NCBI GenBank assembly: GCA_041082245.1
Contig: JBDOIE010000126.1
Location: forward strand, 1-6,270
Length of the DNA stretch: 6,270 nucleotides
DNA from: DAOTVY01 sp041082245
Lineage (GTDB): Bacteria > Chloroflexota > Chloroflexia > DTKN01
Direction: 5' to 3'
The notes beneath the pieces were generated by a model. It searched no databases, was not told where the DNA came from, and was given only the letters and a program-made list of their open reading frames with translations. The position numbers and the translations under genes are program-made. Below are positions 6,111 through 6,270 of the stretch, one piece after another. Position 1 is the first letter of the stretch; each line of letters begins with the position of its first letter.

Positions 6111-6150
6111 GAGAACATAGCGCCGCTGTGGGCGGCCATCACACGTTCTC
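6111..6150. repeat. Two-stage imperfect stem-loop
   Basis: Outer arms GAGAAC (6111-6116) and GTTCTC (6145-6150) enclose an inner stem GCCGC (6122-6126) and GCGGC (6132-6136) with a five-base loop. The intervening bases do not pair. Another GAGAAC lies at 6076-6081, and the preceding GCCGATGGG is also duplicated (6061-6069 and 6102-6110). The function is unknown; it may be decayed intergenic repeat DNA. Confidence 0.3.
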
Positions 6151-6246
6151 GGGGGAGAGGCAAGAGAGCACGCCAACACTGTGGTAAGGAGAGAGGAGAA
6201 AACTTCCGGGGTGCAGACGGACGTCTCGCCTCCGTATGGACGGTGC

Positions 6247-6270
6247 GAGGGGGCGGCCGGCCGCCCCCTC
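6247..6270. repeat. 24-base perfect palindrome at the window end
   Basis: GAGGGGGCGGCC (6247-6258) is followed immediately by its exact reverse complement. As RNA it would fold into a roughly ten-pair GC-only stem with a four-base loop. If T residues follow beyond the window it would be a rightward terminator; the bases to its left (GGTGC) do not provide a T-run for leftward termination. It ends at the last base available, so its context cannot be judged. Confidence 0.6.

Larger units (their letters stand above)
5882..6246. other. Non-coding stretch with short repeats, no gene recognised
   Basis: About 365 bases lie upstream of the HD-GYP promoter without a convincing gene. Open frames here are short, rich in Arg, Pro and Ser, and lack family motifs. 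What can be seen: a hairpin plus T-run at 5912-5946; a CTCCGGT tandem pair at 5958-5964 and 5967-5973; G-rich and C-rich complementary runs at about 5978-6018; and GAGAAC at 6076-6081 and 6111-6116 with its inverse GTTCTC at 6145-6150. A purine-rich AAGGAGAGAGGAG run at 6187-6199 precedes a GTG at 6211 that stays open to the window end, but only 20 codons can be read and they show no recognisable motif. Confidence 0.5.

Noticed and set aside
6211..6270. Possible GTG-initiated gene start running off the right edge
   Set aside because: The nearest AGGAG is about 12 bases away, the frame runs through the palindrome, and 20 codons give no recognisable protein start.
1..6270. CRISPR arrays, tRNA or rRNA genes, insertion sequences
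   Set aside because: No regularly spaced repeats, cloverleaf-like segments, transposase motifs or terminal inverted repeats with target duplications were seen.

Overview
The DNA is GC-rich. Its gene content (a PDZ/radical-SAM DUF512 protein and a very long REC-REC-PAS-GAF-HD-GYP sensor, with GC-rich third codon positions) resembles thermophilic Chloroflexota such as Thermomicrobium or Sphaerobacter. That placement is recognition by style, not proof; no rRNA or other marker gene is present.

Layout. (1) Positions 1-94, minus strand: the first 31 codons of a GNAT-like acetyltransferase, with a strong ribosome binding site and promoter. (2) Positions about 108-569: a non-coding stretch with eight DnaA-box-like 9-mers, two of them perfect TTATCCACA, followed by an AT-rich segment. 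This looks like a replication origin placed between two genes transcribed away from it. No dnaA or dnaN is visible. (3) Positions 631-2013, plus strand: the DUF512 protein, with its own promoter. (4) Positions 2026-5745, minus strand: a 1239-residue cytoplasmic sensor/effector with two receiver domains, a PAS domain, four tandem GAF domains and a C-terminal HD-GYP phosphodiesterase domain. It converges on the DUF512 gene with only 12 bases between the stop codons. Its promoter is about 100 bases upstream of the start codon. (5) Positions about 5882-6270: no convincing gene, but several short repeats and inverted repeats, ending in a 24-base perfect palindrome at the last base of the window.

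How the parts relate. The two complete genes do not form an operon and show no obvious shared pathway. The big sensor probably integrates phosphorylation and small-ligand or redox signals to control cyclic-di-GMP breakdown, although a usually conserved lysine of its HD-GYP site is methionine here. The points most worth a second look are the origin-like region away from dnaA, the altered HD-GYP and receiver residues, and the uncharacterised DUF512 enzyme beside the putative origin.
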